DNA from: Muribaculaceae bacterium
GTDB lineage: Bacteria > Bacteroidota > Bacteroidia > Bacteroidales > Muribaculaceae
Direction: 5' to 3'
Length of the DNA: 64,000 nucleotides
Assembly (NCBI GenBank): GCA_022509165.1
Contig: JAFLTT010000010.1
Coordinates: 58,401-122,400 of the forward strand
Position numbers and translations under genes: made by a program. The notes under the pieces are model-generated. The model did no database searches and was not told where the DNA came from. It worked only from the letters and a program-made list of their open reading frames with translations. Below, piece after piece: positions 17,299 through 27,638 of the stretch (positions are counted from its first letter, which is position 1; every line of letters starts with the position of its first letter).

Positions 17299-19184
17299 TC
17301 TTTCAACATTCTTGGGGTCGGTAAAAGTTTATTGGCCAAATTGAAATTCTGATTATCCGGAAGAGTTTCAGACGGTTTTCCTGCTCCTTCTTTCATCATT
17401 ACCTTAAGATCGGCAAGATAATTCTGATATACACCTCTGGGTGATTCTGAGTTTTTATGGCATAATGAAGCAGCCATTCCTACCACCTCTCCCATCATTC
17501 CTGTGGTACGCATTACTCTTATAGTGCCAAGGGCCACATGGCTGACGCTAATGTTTCTGCCGGCCATAAAGAGATTGTCTACATTTCTGGAATAAAGGCA
17601 ACGATAAGGCACTGCATAAGGATAAATGAATATATGGTTGGTAGCAGCCTTGAATTCATTATCCTTGAATTTTTCACTGTTTTTGGGATCGGGGAAATGA
17701 AGATCAAGACTCCAAGATGCGGTGAATGAGGCGTCTTCATGGTGTACATTCTTGTCGATGTCATCTTGTTTCAGGATATAATCACCAAGAAGTCTCCTTG
17801 ATTCTCTCTTACCTGAAATATATCCCACCCATTCAAGATCTTTATTTTGGAATTTTCTTCTGTCTTTCAAATGATTTTTCAGAAAACTCCAGTTGGAAAA
17901 AATCACCATCAGACCATAATCACGGATTCTCTCCGCCTCATCTATCTGATTACGGTTCATTCCGGTTTCCCATGTCCATTCACCCATATCTACCCGTTCG
18001 CAATTATCTTCATTGAAAATGACTCCATATTCAAACTCCGGGAAGGTACATTTTTTTTGGTGGTCTTTGGAATACCATTGAATGGAAGAGCCCATTGTAA
18101 GAGAATCACCTTCAAGAGGAGCCAAAGGTTCATTATAAACATCTCTGCCTTCTCTTCCCATGGTATATTCTGCCCCGGCCAAATATCCGATGGTACCGTC
18201 ACCGGTGCAGTCACTAAACAATGGCGCCTTCAAAATAACTTCTGAATTATCTGAAATTTGATGGATAGTTACAGTAGAGATTTTCTTTCCGTCCATACTA
18301 ACTTCTGTGGCTCTATAACATGGAAATAAGGTTATGTTTGGCTCTGCGGCTATGAAATTTTCTTTTTTATCATCTTCATAATATTCAGCGGGCATAGCAT
18401 TTCCTTTTCTGGAATGACCGAACTCACGTATCATTCGTCCAAGCCCTTCATTTGGACCGAGTTCGATATGTCCACCCAAATGTACCCTTACTTCAGCACT
18501 ATTATTTCCACCTAATACAGGCCGGTCATTGACTAAAGCAACATTCAATCCGTTTCGGGCTGCAGTGGCGGCCGCGCACATACCGGCGATACCACCCCCC
18601 ACCACTACAAAATCAAAATTGAGAGTGTCAGGTGTCAATCCTTCGGGATTAAGGAAGTTTTTACGTAATAAAGCCAACTCTTCTCCATCATCCGGGAGAT
18701 TCATCACTTTATCAGTAGTAAGATATATGGCATCGCACCTGCCGTTGAAACCGGTAAGATCATGAAGAGCAATCTTATGAGTCCCTTTTTTTAAATTTAA
18801 TTGTCCCACAGGTTGCCATTCCCATTGGTTGCCGGTGCAACCAACAGGATTTGACAACTGCTTATTATCAACTAAAATTCTGAATTTCCCCGGGCCCTCT
18901 TTATCTGTCCAGGGAGAGGTCCAATTAAACGTTCTTGCATAAACATAATATACGCCATCTTCGGGAATTTCTATATTCGTATTGGCATCAGCCACGGGTT
19001 TTCCAAGGCCATGGGCCATCAGATAGGGAGAACCCATCAGATCCATGAACTGCTGGTCAAGGACCCAACCTCCTTTTTCATCAAATGATTCGGTTTCTAA
19101 CCAAAGGCTTGCGGCATCTACAATATTAAACGACGTCAGACATATCATTGCCAGCAACGCCTTAAGGCAATTGGTTGTTTTCAT
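17295..19184 (-). CDS. FAD-dependent oxidoreductase with N-terminal carbohydrate-binding-like domain
   Basis: The protein has 629 residues and a signal peptide (MICLTSFNIVDAAS), so it is exported, which is unusual for a flavoenzyme. Residues about 25-165 form a beta-sandwich that looks like a carbohydrate-binding or jelly-roll domain (LWLETESFDEKGGWVLDQQF; YYVYARTFNW; GTHKIALHDLTGFNGRCDAIYL). From about 190 comes an FAD_oxidored-type Rossmann fold: VVVGGGIAGMCAAATAARNG, VLGGNNSAEVRVHLGG, SDCTGDGTIGYLAGAEYTMGREG. Late motifs include FMAGRNISVSHVALGTIRVMRTTGMMG. It sits among glycosidases, which suggests that it oxidises a sugar or glycoside of the target glycan. The reaction is inferred; no substrate was recognised. 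Confidence 0.8.
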   Translation of the reverse strand: MKTTNCLKALLAMICLTSFNIVDAASLWLETESFDEKGGWVLDQQFMDLMGSPYLMAHGLGKPVADANTNIEIPEDGVYYVYARTFNWTSPWTDKEGPGKFRILVDNKQLSNPVGCTGNQWEWQPVGQLNLKKGTHKIALHDLTGFNGRCDAIYLTTDKVMNLPDDGEELALLRKNFLNPEGLTPDTLNFDFVVVGGGIAGMCAAATAARNGLNVALVNDRPVLGGNNSAEVRVHLGGHIELGPNEGLGRMIREFGHSRKGNAMPAEYYEDDKKENFIAAEPNITLFPCYRATEVSMDGKKISTVTIHQISDNSEVILKAPLFSDCTGDGTIGYLAGAEYTMGREGRDVYNEPLAPLEGDSLTMGSSIQWYSKDHQKKCTFPEFEYGVIFNEDNCERVDMGEWTWETGMNRNQIDEAERIRDYGLMVIFSNWSFLKNHLKDRRKFQNKDLEWVGYISGKRESRRLLGDYILKQDDIDKNVHHEDASFTASWSLDLHFPDPKNSEKFKDNEFKAATNHIFIYPYAVPYRCLYSRNVDNLFMAGRNISVSHVALGTIRVMRTTGMMGEVVGMAASLCHKNSESPRGVYQNYLADLKVMMKEGAGKPSETLPDNQNFNLANKLLPTPRMLKE

Positions 19185-19186
19185 AG

Positions 19187-20797
19187 TTAATTGATATTAA
19201 CAGAAGTGAGTTTCAACCACCCGTCCGAAGTATATTCACCCTTAGCAGCAATTTCAAGTCCGATCTTATTATCTTTTGTGGTATCCACAATTCCAAGACA
19301 CCAGTTATAATTACCTGGAGGAACGTTATCTATATTGAATTGCCAGGTATAAGTGTTTGGTGTGCCTTTGATCCATTCATTAAGACAAGGTTCTTCATGA
19401 ACATACACTTTAACCACTTCCGATGTTTCCGGTTTAACCAGTGCTAATGCCACCTTGTACTTCTGATTCCATTGCGGAATGTTTGTAGGACAATAACCCC
19501 AACCAAGATTGCTCCACCTATGAGTCACAGTGACTCCTGAATTAGTAGAAGCCGAAACGGGAACTGACACCTTATCGGGATATAACCTGTAGCCACCTTC
19601 CTGAATGAACTCCTCAACAAGGTCGTAGGCTTCATTCATCCACGACCAGGTTTCACCTCCTGCTATATTGGAACTGTAACGGAAGTCCATCATATTAACA
19701 CATGCATTCCTTCCTTCATAGAATTCGCCCTGGCGCACTTCTGCATAATTGGCATATCCGTCGCCATTTATAGAACTGCCATGGGAAGATTTCACCCAGC
19801 CGCCTTCCATAAGAATTGGACGTTTGAATTTATGCCCGGCTGCAAAATCACGCTCCCAGTCTTTGTAATATTGTTTCATTCCGAATGCATCGTGACGCAG
19901 TGAATATCCTTTGTTAACCGCACTTTCTATCAAATTGTAAGTAAGTTCGCTCGGATTGTCTGACCAGGAAACAGTGGAAAGCATTGCCCTGTGATAATTT
20001 AAGAAACAAGGCACTCTCTTGAATTCACGCATAAAAACATTAGTAATCCAGTCGAAGGTGGCTTCTCGAGGTGTTCCATCGCCGGTGGAGTATATTACAG
20101 AATGAGATTCTCCCCATTTACCGATACCGGTTCCACTTATAAACATTGTCACATCAGGATCATCATATTTCTGTGCGAATGCATGAAGGAAAGCCTCATA
20201 TTTTTCCTGAAACACAGGATCATCAGGATAAGGGGACCATACCTGCACTGAACCGGTGGTGGTGACATATCCTTTCGCTCCGGCCTCTTTTACAAAATCC
20301 GGACTGAAATTATCGTGCTTGTCCTGGCTGTCGCATATAAAACTGAAGGCAAGTTTCATTTTCCTTTCCTCGGCACCTTTTACAAGCCATTTGAATCTCT
20401 GTGCCTGAATAGTATTTACATCATCATCCCAGGCATACTTCCCTTCTTCAGGATTGAAATAAGTCCAGGCAGCCCTAATGAAAAGGACACTTGAATAATC
20501 CGACATCTTTACACGCCCTTTGGCTGATTCCATATTGTCATAATCTTCCCAGAAACTATCGTTCAATCCGTCGCCAAGTCCTGTGTAAAGAACCCAGCCT
20601 GTCAGATCATTGCGTAGCATCTTAGTCCTTTCAGGCTTAATATCCACAACTGTATTTCCTGAAATATCCCATTTGGCAATACTCGGATCAGAAACATCAT
20701 CTTTGTCGGAACAGGAAGTTAAAGAAGCTCCGAGGAGTACACCTGTCCCCAAAAGACAGGTGTACATTTTCTTTATATTATATTTTGTATTCAACAT
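19187..20797 (-). CDS. DUF4874/DUF4832 lipoprotein, putative glycosidase-like TIM barrel (copy 2)
   Basis: The 536-residue lipoprotein has lipobox Cys29 (LGASLTSCSDKD). It matches the DUF4874 plus DUF4832 arrangement: RNDLTGWVLYTG, WTYFNPEEGKYAWDDD, VWSPYPDDPVFQEKYEAFLHAF, GTGIGKWGESHS, RHDAFGMKQYYKDWE, PILMEGGWV, and the C-terminal VTHRWSNLGWGYCPTNIPQWNQKYKVALAL. It is clearly paralogous to the protein at 27639-29177. Two Glu residues (Glu230 in KWGESHS and Glu331 in LMEGGW) occupy the places expected of acid/base and nucleophile in a clan GH-A-like barrel, which suggests a glycosidase or glycan-binding role. That is inference. Met11 is an alternative start that shortens the leader. Confidence 0.78.
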   Translation of the reverse strand: MLNTKYNIKKMYTCLLGTGVLLGASLTSCSDKDDVSDPSIAKWDISGNTVVDIKPERTKMLRNDLTGWVLYTGLGDGLNDSFWEDYDNMESAKGRVKMSDYSSVLFIRAAWTYFNPEEGKYAWDDDVNTIQAQRFKWLVKGAEERKMKLAFSFICDSQDKHDNFSPDFVKEAGAKGYVTTTGSVQVWSPYPDDPVFQEKYEAFLHAFAQKYDDPDVTMFISGTGIGKWGESHSVIYSTGDGTPREATFDWITNVFMREFKRVPCFLNYHRAMLSTVSWSDNPSELTYNLIESAVNKGYSLRHDAFGMKQYYKDWERDFAAGHKFKRPILMEGGWVKSSHGSSINGDGYANYAEVRQGEFYEGRNACVNMMDFRYSSNIAGGETWSWMNEAYDLVEEFIQEGGYRLYPDKVSVPVSASTNSGVTVTHRWSNLGWGYCPTNIPQWNQKYKVALALVKPETSEVVKVYVHEEPCLNEWIKGTPNTYTWQFNIDNVPPGNYNWCLGIVDTTKDNKIGLEIAAKGEYTSDGWLKLTSVNIN

Positions 20798-20816
20798 AAT
20801 TTTTCGGTATTAGATC

Positions 20817-22448
20817 TTATTTATGATCAAACAATACTGTTAGGTTTTCAATGTCAACCACCACGAAGTTACAATTTTCAGGAACACAGAAGTATGCGTA
20901 TCTGTTGTCACTTTGACCCGGCACAAGTTCAAGTACATCACCTAAGTTCACACTCAGATAGCCTCTGTGATTATTACGTTGGGCGCTGATTGTGGATCCA
21001 TAGGCGTATACATTGTTTTCTATATTGGATACCAAGAAATTTAATGCACCCACTCCTGTAGCTCCTGACCAATCATCTGTAGAGGTTCCTCTTGGTATAT
21101 TGGATCCATAATAAACAAATACTCGAGGATTTGCTACTGATTGAGTCATTCTGAATTTTTCCTGGAATCCGGCCTTGAGTCCTGAATCGTGTGCAGAATC
21201 ATTAAATCCGCCCCACATCCACAACTCTGTCACTTCCTGGGTATAAGGATTGATTCCATCTACTGTATTGTTATAAGATACAACCACATTGGTCTTATCG
21301 GTGGCCGGTGAATAAATAGTAACAGTATGCTCTGTAATATCCACTACTATTCTGTAATTGTCTTCTTGCGGGATTTCCCAGTATCCTTTATCAAGGACGC
21401 CATCGGTCAAAGCTTGTGTAAATTCTTTAGATATACCATCGTTGATAGAATGGTCTTCCACATTTTTAGGAATGAATGATACTTGGGTATCGCCTCCAAA
21501 TTCCATAGGCATATAGAGATTACCCGCATTCAAAGTTCCGTAATAAGCAAAGAGACCTTCCTTTTCAAGACATGGGATCATTTCGATTCTCTCGCTGCCC
21601 ACGGCACTACCGGCAAGATATAGTTTGTCAAGTTCAATAACTGTTCCGGCATTCACTATTTTTACGGTCCTGGTATTTAAATTAACCGTTATTCTATAAT
21701 TAGCCGTTTCGGGGATAATCCAATAATTTGTTTTAGACTCATCTACCATAACGAAATCCATCTCATCTTCACTAATAGGAGAAGATGGAGATACCGGACT
21801 TATGGCATTATTCTCATCACCGTAAATTACCGGGAAATAGATTTCACCGGCCTTTAATTCTCCAGTCCAGGTATAAGTATTGGAAGTGGGGGTTGTTGGG
21901 AAAAGTTCGATATCGTTGTTTCCCACAGCACTACCTCCGATAAAGAGTTGGTCGGCAAGATATTGTTTCTCTCCATAGGTCTTTACATTTATAGTGACAG
22001 TGGAAATATCAGGCAATACTACACGCGGGCCTACAAAAGATGCTGTTATAGTAAATTTCAGAGAAGTTTTAGTACTCGTCTTGCACCCGAAATGATTTAC
22101 CAACATTTCCTGTAATTCCTGGTTTGTATATGCCCTGACAAATATTCCATCGTCTTCATATTCTTTTATAGAAGATGCTATACTTCCTTCCGCTTCTATC
22201 TGATATTGATAAGTGGTTATAAAATCATTCCCATAGGCATGTGCTGCATTCCATTGCAAGGTCAAGGCCACGGAATTAGGATTGTTTTCGTCGAGAATAA
22301 TTTCAGAAGTTGATGGCAACAATTCTATGATACTATTGTTGCGCGAATATTCATTATCAATATCCTGTTGGGCACAAGAACTTACCCCTGCCACAAACAA
22401 TGAGGATAGCAGGATAGATAAAGTTTTTATTTTTATATGTTTATCCAT
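20817..22448 (-). CDS. SusE/SusF-like surface glycan-binding lipoprotein
   Basis: This 543-residue lipoprotein has lipobox Cys25 (VAGVSSCAQQD). After an N-terminal SusE-like immunoglobulin domain (about 35-160; NPNSVALTLQWNAAHAYGNDFITTYQYQIE) come two similar starch-binding-type modules, starting LFIGGSAVGNNDIELFP (about 175) and LYLAGSAVGSERIEMIP (about 285), and a third, LWMWGGFNDSAHDSG (about 415). Proteins in this position after SusD sit on the cell surface and hold the polysaccharide for the SusCD transporter. It is 18 nt from the susD-like stop. No enzyme motif is seen. Confidence 0.87.
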   Translation of the reverse strand: MDKHIKIKTLSILLSSLFVAGVSSCAQQDIDNEYSRNNSIIELLPSTSEIILDENNPNSVALTLQWNAAHAYGNDFITTYQYQIEAEGSIASSIKEYEDDGIFVRAYTNQELQEMLVNHFGCKTSTKTSLKFTITASFVGPRVVLPDISTVTINVKTYGEKQYLADQLFIGGSAVGNNDIELFPTTPTSNTYTWTGELKAGEIYFPVIYGDENNAISPVSPSSPISEDEMDFVMVDESKTNYWIIPETANYRITVNLNTRTVKIVNAGTVIELDKLYLAGSAVGSERIEMIPCLEKEGLFAYYGTLNAGNLYMPMEFGGDTQVSFIPKNVEDHSINDGISKEFTQALTDGVLDKGYWEIPQEDNYRIVVDITEHTVTIYSPATDKTNVVVSYNNTVDGINPYTQEVTELWMWGGFNDSAHDSGLKAGFQEKFRMTQSVANPRVFVYYGSNIPRGTSTDDWSGATGVGALNFLVSNIENNVYAYGSTISAQRNNHRGYLSVNLGDVLELVPGQSDNRYAYFCVPENCNFVVVDIENLTVLFDHK

Positions 22449-22466
22449 GTTCTTAAATTTTAGGTA

Positions 22467-24197
22467 TTAATAACCCGGGTTATTTGTCAGATTCGGACAA
22501 AGTTCAAGTTCATGAGTTGGTATTGGCCAAAGATACTGACGGTCAGGGAAAATACGTCTGGCACCTAATCCTATCAATCCTGCATTATAGAGAGCAGAAA
22601 AATCTGCAAGACCATCTTCGTCAATTTGAGGTGTCATACCCCAGAACCATAAATCTTTTTTGACTACATTGGCAAGCAACTCATCAGGTTGCAGATTTAT
22701 ATAATTATAACCGTTAAGCGCCTTTGAAGCAAGTTTCCAACGGATAAGATCCATATAACGCAAATTTTCATTAGCAAGTTCCATTCTGCGTTCTATTCTC
22801 ACGGCTTTCCTCATTTCTTCCTGGGAGCCCGATTGAACTGCCGGATAAAGTGCAGTTGCAGAAGCCTCTACACCGTATGCTCTTGCCCTTACTTTATTTA
22901 TTGCATCTACCACAGATGAATCTATCTCTCCTAATTCTATCTTTGCTTCTGCATACATAAGCAATACATCTGCATAGCGCATGATAATATAATCACGGTC
23001 CACTTGTTTGCCATTTTCTGTCCAGGAGATGTCAATTCCTTTTTTCCAAATCAATCCGTTATAAGAGGCATAAGTATTCACGGCTCTGTTGTCTTGATTT
23101 GATTGCATTTGCCCTGTTGTATAATTCAACACTTGAAGCACGTCAGGTCGGGGGTTATATTCAAATCCACAATGTTCCGTGCCAAACTCAACTATGGTCA
23201 TTGTGCAACGCGGATCTCTGTTTTTAAAAGGATTCCTCGGATCGAATAAAGGCGATTCATCTATTGGGAGACCATCTGTGCAAAGATATGAGGCAAAAAG
23301 ATCCCATGAAGGATTGTCGGAACCATAACCTCCTGCATTACGAGGAAGGCCGTTATTAACAAACCACTGATCTAAAACTACGTTGTTTGATAAAGAACGT
23401 GGGATAACAAATACTTTTTCAGGATTTTCTCTTGTACTTTGCAGGAATAATTTTCCGTAGTCAGGCTCCAAAGAATATACCCCTAAATCTATGCATTCCT
23501 TAGCTGCCTTGGCCGCTAATTCATAGTCGCCGAAATATAAAGCAAACCTCGCTTTCATGGCTAAGGCTGCCCCTTTTGTGAAATGAGTGGCACCATTACC
23601 ATAACTGATGGGCAAATATTCTATAGCATGATCAAAATCATCATATACAAGTGGAATTATCTCTTCTTTTGGACGTCGTGTCAATTGAGTGGCTTCAGAA
23701 ATGGTTTCTGTACCATTAAGGTAAGGCACATCTCCATAATAACATACGAGTTCCGCATATTTACAGGCACGGCAAAATAGAGCTTCACCTACATATCCAT
23801 AATATTTTTCGGCAGTCATGGTGCCTTCTGCCTTCCCGCAACGGTTCAGGAAAGTATTTGCTCTTGCTATCAGTTTATAGTCTTGCTGCCAAAGGTTATA
23901 TACTTCCCATTGCTGGCCATTGAGAGTGCCGTCAAGTACTGTACCGTTGCTACCTGGATTACGATTTTGCTGACGATAAGTGAAATTGTCGGTCCATTGT
24001 TCGGAACTCTCCAAGGGATCCTTCCAATAACCGAGAATATAAAACTCATTCACGGCCATTTTCAATTCAGTTTCATCAGAGTACCATGACTCACTTGAGG
24101 CTTGTGCGGGCGGTGTCATATCCATACTTTCACAAGAGGAAAGAAGGAAACCTGCACCTAATAAGAGATATATTAATTTTTTCATTTTATCAGTCAC
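22467..24197 (-). CDS. SusD-like nutrient-binding lipoprotein
   Basis: The 576-residue surface lipoprotein has a lipobox at SSCESMD. It shows the SusD/RagB pattern: N-terminal helical TPR-like region (SSESWYSDETELKMAVNEFY), GEALFCRACKYAELVCYYGDVPYL, and the C-terminal block DYIIMRYADVLLMYAEAKIELG, INKVRARAYG, ERRMELANENLRYMDLIRW, WPIPTHELELCPNLTNNPGY. SusD caps the SusC channel and binds the glycan. It follows the SusC gene by only 6 nt. The true start may be Met5 (24185), which gives the more usual MKKLIYLLLGAG signal. Confidence 0.95.
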   Translation of the reverse strand: MTDKMKKLIYLLLGAGFLLSSCESMDMTPPAQASSESWYSDETELKMAVNEFYILGYWKDPLESSEQWTDNFTYRQQNRNPGSNGTVLDGTLNGQQWEVYNLWQQDYKLIARANTFLNRCGKAEGTMTAEKYYGYVGEALFCRACKYAELVCYYGDVPYLNGTETISEATQLTRRPKEEIIPLVYDDFDHAIEYLPISYGNGATHFTKGAALAMKARFALYFGDYELAAKAAKECIDLGVYSLEPDYGKLFLQSTRENPEKVFVIPRSLSNNVVLDQWFVNNGLPRNAGGYGSDNPSWDLFASYLCTDGLPIDESPLFDPRNPFKNRDPRCTMTIVEFGTEHCGFEYNPRPDVLQVLNYTTGQMQSNQDNRAVNTYASYNGLIWKKGIDISWTENGKQVDRDYIIMRYADVLLMYAEAKIELGEIDSSVVDAINKVRARAYGVEASATALYPAVQSGSQEEMRKAVRIERRMELANENLRYMDLIRWKLASKALNGYNYINLQPDELLANVVKKDLWFWGMTPQIDEDGLADFSALYNAGLIGLGARRIFPDRQYLWPIPTHELELCPNLTNNPGY

Positions 24198-24203
24198 TTG
24201 AAA

Positions 24204-27200
24204 TTAGAATTGAAGATTCACACCCACTATAAGAGATGTGGTAATCGGATAAGAACTTACGCCCATTTCCGGGTCCCATCCTTTTGGATAATTCGAAATA
24301 CAGAATACGTCTGTGGCACTGAAATAGAAACGTACTTTCTGAAGTAAAGCTTTCTTTGTGAGTGCTGTGGGAAGGGTATAGCCTAAAGTCACACTCTTAA
24401 GACGGAAATAACTTCCATTGAAGATCCAAAAATCAGATGTAGCATAGTTGTTACCTTTTGTCACATTGGTCAAACGTGGAAATTGTGCATTTAAATTTTC
24501 CTCCTTTGTATTGAAAACACTCCAATATTTATTATCAATAATTGCAGGGATATTACCGTAATTATCTCGAAGTGGTTCTACCATGGCTCTTTCAAGATAA
24601 GAATTTTGCTTCCCAACACCCTGGAAAGATAAAGAAAGATCAAATCCTCTCCATCCTCCTGTTATATTACCACCATATTGATAACGGGGCAATGAATTCC
24701 CTAATGGCACCCGGTCATATTCCGAAGAGATAATTCCGTCGGGCACACCGTCAGGACCGGAAATATCACGGTACCTCAAGTCACCGACTGTCACTGTATT
24801 ATTCAACCTTGCGGAATTGTCAACTTCTTCCTGAGTCTGATAAATTCCGTCGCAAATGTATCCATACCATGCATTAAATAATTCTCCGGCTCTCTTAATC
24901 TTACCTCCGCTTATGATATCAGAATTATTCATGAAATCAATTTTGGATTGGAAATCTGAGAAATTCACAGATACTGAATAATTGAAATCTCCCACTCGGT
25001 CGTTCCAGGTCAATTCAAGATCATAACCATGCGTTGACATGTCTCCTGCATTGGTACTGGGATCTGCATATCCCATTGTATATGGTATTTGCACGGCTAA
25101 TAGCATGTCACTCGTTTTTTTCCAATAATAATCAGCAGTGAAGCGAAGACGGTTGTTAAACAAGTTTAAATCAATACCAATGTCGGTTGAAGTGGTAGTT
25201 TCCCAGGAAATGTCTTCTACTGCAAGCGTACGAACAGCGGCTGTTTTATCCGACACCGTTTCACCGTTCTGATAAAAATATGCATTCCCGAAAGTTATTA
25301 ATGAAGCATATGGGAAATAAGTATCTCCGATTCTCTCATTACCTAATTTTCCCCAAGAAGCTCTGAGTTTCAAAAAGGATAAGACTTCATTACTCATGGC
25401 ACCTTCCATGAATTTTTCACGTGTAATTACCCAGCCGGCAGAGAATGAAGGGAAGGTACCCCAGCGGTATTTCTTTGCAAATCGTGAAGAGCCGTCGCGT
25501 CTCACATTAGCTTGAAAAAGATACTTGTCATCGTATGAATAAAGAACACGCCCGAAAATAGAATTAGAAGTATAACGATTTCCGCTTCCACTGTTATCTT
25601 TATAATCCTCAGGACCAACATTTAGGTAAGGAAAGTTTACAAGATCATATTGATCACGGGCAGCCGTAAGGTTTTCTGAAGCCATGACATAATTTTCATA
25701 ACCCAACATTACGGTAAAATCATTCTTTTTAATCTGTTTTGTATAATTGGCAATAACCTGGGTTGTTATGTTCCAATTGTCGTTTCTTGTTTCCGTGAGT
25801 TTATTGGTTGCCCAAGAGGAGCCCCCTCCTTCCATCCAACCACCGAAAGTGTTTGGATCATCTTTAAGAACGTAACTTACTGCCTTACGAAAAGCTTTGG
25901 TCTTAGCAAAATTCATAAAAGGAGAAACAACTCCTGACACACTTAAACCCTCAATCGGTTTTATTATTAATGAAGCCTTGCCTCCTATCTGGGTACTATG
26001 AGAGACACTATTGCCTCCTTCACGTAATAAAGCATATGGATTAGCTCCCGATTTTCCATCAGCATATCCTCCATTTTCCCAAACTGCCGGATAAATTGCA
26101 GGCATTTTTCGCATATCGTCAAAAGGACCATAATTTGTAGAAGTACTCTTTGCATTACGCACATTGATATCAAGAGTGGCACTTACATATTTATGAATAT
26201 TAAAGTCATTGTTACTCCTAAACATTATACGATGATAGTTACGGCCGTCATATAAACCTTTTACATCATCATAGGTCATAGAGGCCACGCTTTTCACAGT
26301 TTTATTACCACCCGTGAGTTGAACTGAATGAGTCATTCTGGGTGCAGTGGCATTCATCATCATGCCATACCAATCTGTAATAGGATATAAATCCGGATTT
26401 GTGGCGTTGTATTTAACCCAATTTTTCACCTGATCTGCTGTATAAAGCTGAAAGAAACCCGCTGCAGGATTGTCATTGTACAACAACTCATTCTGCATCT
26501 CCAGGTAACGGGTTACTCCTACCATTTGGGGTTGTGAAGTTGGAATTTGCCAACCGAATTCACCGGTATAACTAATATTAAGATTAGTTTCATTTCCGCG
26601 TTTAGTGGTAATGAGTATAACACCTGAAGCCGCTTTAGAACCATATATAGAAGCAGCTGCCGCATCTTTTAATACAGTTACATTTTCTACATCATTAGGA
26701 TTTACATAGTCAATATTGTCGCATGGCACACCATCAACCAAAATAAGGGGACTTGAATCTCCTATAGTCGTAACACCACGTATATGCATTGAACTTGCTG
26801 AAGCTCCCGGGGCATTATTGTCTCTCCTTACCATCAGACCGGCTACCGAGCCTTGTAGAGAGGTGGAGAGATTGGTTGTCTTTTTAGAAGTAAGGTCTTC
26901 ACCTTTTATGGCTGATACAGACCCTGTGAGGTCTTTTTTCTTAACCGTACCATAACCGATTACTACTACTTCATCAAGATCGCTGATACTTGAAGACAAT
27001 TTCACATCAAGAGGCGAACCCGATGCTGTAACCTCAGCCGGACTAAAACCTATATAGGATATTAAGAGTTTTTGTCCCGGTTTCGCCTCAATAGTAAAAT
27101 TTCCGTCTAAATCTGTTACAGCTACCGCTTTGGAGTCTTTAACTTTTATTGTAGCTCCAATCAAGGGTTCTCCTTCTTCATCTGTCACAACTCCTTTTAC

Positions 27201-27614
27201 AAAAGAAGGTGAAGATTCGGCCACAGAATTGGTTTTCTGACTTTTTTTAGAAGAGCGGTTTGTAATGGTTATCTGTCTGCCGTTGATTTTATAATTAAGA
27301 TCTGCGCTGTTACAAAGATCTTCCAGAATTTGTTCTACAATTCTGTCTTGAGTTTTTACACTTACTCGTTTTGAAAGTTTTTTCTCCACACCTTCTCCAT
27401 ACAAGAAGGCATAATCACTGTGTTGTTCTATATAGTTAAACACATCTTTCACTGATAACGCTTGGTCTCCTTTTTTCTGTTGTGTTGAAGACTGGTCATT
27501 TTGCATTGTAGGCGTTGGAGACGCCTCTACAATCTTTATGGCAAAAAGACATAGGGCAATCATCAGTACTCTATTCAACCAATGTTTTCCATGGAACGAA
27601 ATGAGTTTTTTCAT
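24204..27614 (-). CDS. SusC-like TonB-dependent transporter with N-terminal STN signalling domain
   Basis: The 1136-residue outer-membrane transporter has a signal sequence, then an STN domain at about 45-120 (ALSVKDVFNYIEQHSDYAF; ILEDLCNSADLNYKINGRQITI). A carboxypeptidase D-type regulatory domain follows at about 137-210 (GVVTDEEGEPLIGATIKVKD), then the plug with LDEVVVIGYGTVKKKDLTGS and GVPCDNIDYVNPNDVENVTVLKDAAAASIYG, and the 22-strand barrel ending in GVNLQF. The STN domain is the part that talks to a FecR-type anti-sigma factor; the matching fecR and ECF sigma genes lie just upstream. It should therefore both import the oligosaccharide and signal its presence. Confidence 0.96.
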   Translation of the reverse strand: MKKLISFHGKHWLNRVLMIALCLFAIKIVEASPTPTMQNDQSSTQQKKGDQALSVKDVFNYIEQHSDYAFLYGEGVEKKLSKRVSVKTQDRIVEQILEDLCNSADLNYKINGRQITITNRSSKKSQKTNSVAESSPSFVKGVVTDEEGEPLIGATIKVKDSKAVAVTDLDGNFTIEAKPGQKLLISYIGFSPAEVTASGSPLDVKLSSSISDLDEVVVIGYGTVKKKDLTGSVSAIKGEDLTSKKTTNLSTSLQGSVAGLMVRRDNNAPGASASSMHIRGVTTIGDSSPLILVDGVPCDNIDYVNPNDVENVTVLKDAAAASIYGSKAASGVILITTKRGNETNLNISYTGEFGWQIPTSQPQMVGVTRYLEMQNELLYNDNPAAGFFQLYTADQVKNWVKYNATNPDLYPITDWYGMMMNATAPRMTHSVQLTGGNKTVKSVASMTYDDVKGLYDGRNYHRIMFRSNNDFNIHKYVSATLDINVRNAKSTSTNYGPFDDMRKMPAIYPAVWENGGYADGKSGANPYALLREGGNSVSHSTQIGGKASLIIKPIEGLSVSGVVSPFMNFAKTKAFRKAVSYVLKDDPNTFGGWMEGGGSSWATNKLTETRNDNWNITTQVIANYTKQIKKNDFTVMLGYENYVMASENLTAARDQYDLVNFPYLNVGPEDYKDNSGSGNRYTSNSIFGRVLYSYDDKYLFQANVRRDGSSRFAKKYRWGTFPSFSAGWVITREKFMEGAMSNEVLSFLKLRASWGKLGNERIGDTYFPYASLITFGNAYFYQNGETVSDKTAAVRTLAVEDISWETTTSTDIGIDLNLFNNRLRFTADYYWKKTSDMLLAVQIPYTMGYADPSTNAGDMSTHGYDLELTWNDRVGDFNYSVSVNFSDFQSKIDFMNNSDIISGGKIKRAGELFNAWYGYICDGIYQTQEEVDNSARLNNTVTVGDLRYRDISGPDGVPDGIISSEYDRVPLGNSLPRYQYGGNITGGWRGFDLSLSFQGVGKQNSYLERAMVEPLRDNYGNIPAIIDNKYWSVFNTKEENLNAQFPRLTNVTKGNNYATSDFWIFNGSYFRLKSVTLGYTLPTALTKKALLQKVRFYFSATDVFCISNYPKGWDPEMGVSSYPITTSLIVGVNLQF

Positions 27615-27638
27615 AAATTGATGATATTAGTTAGTTTA

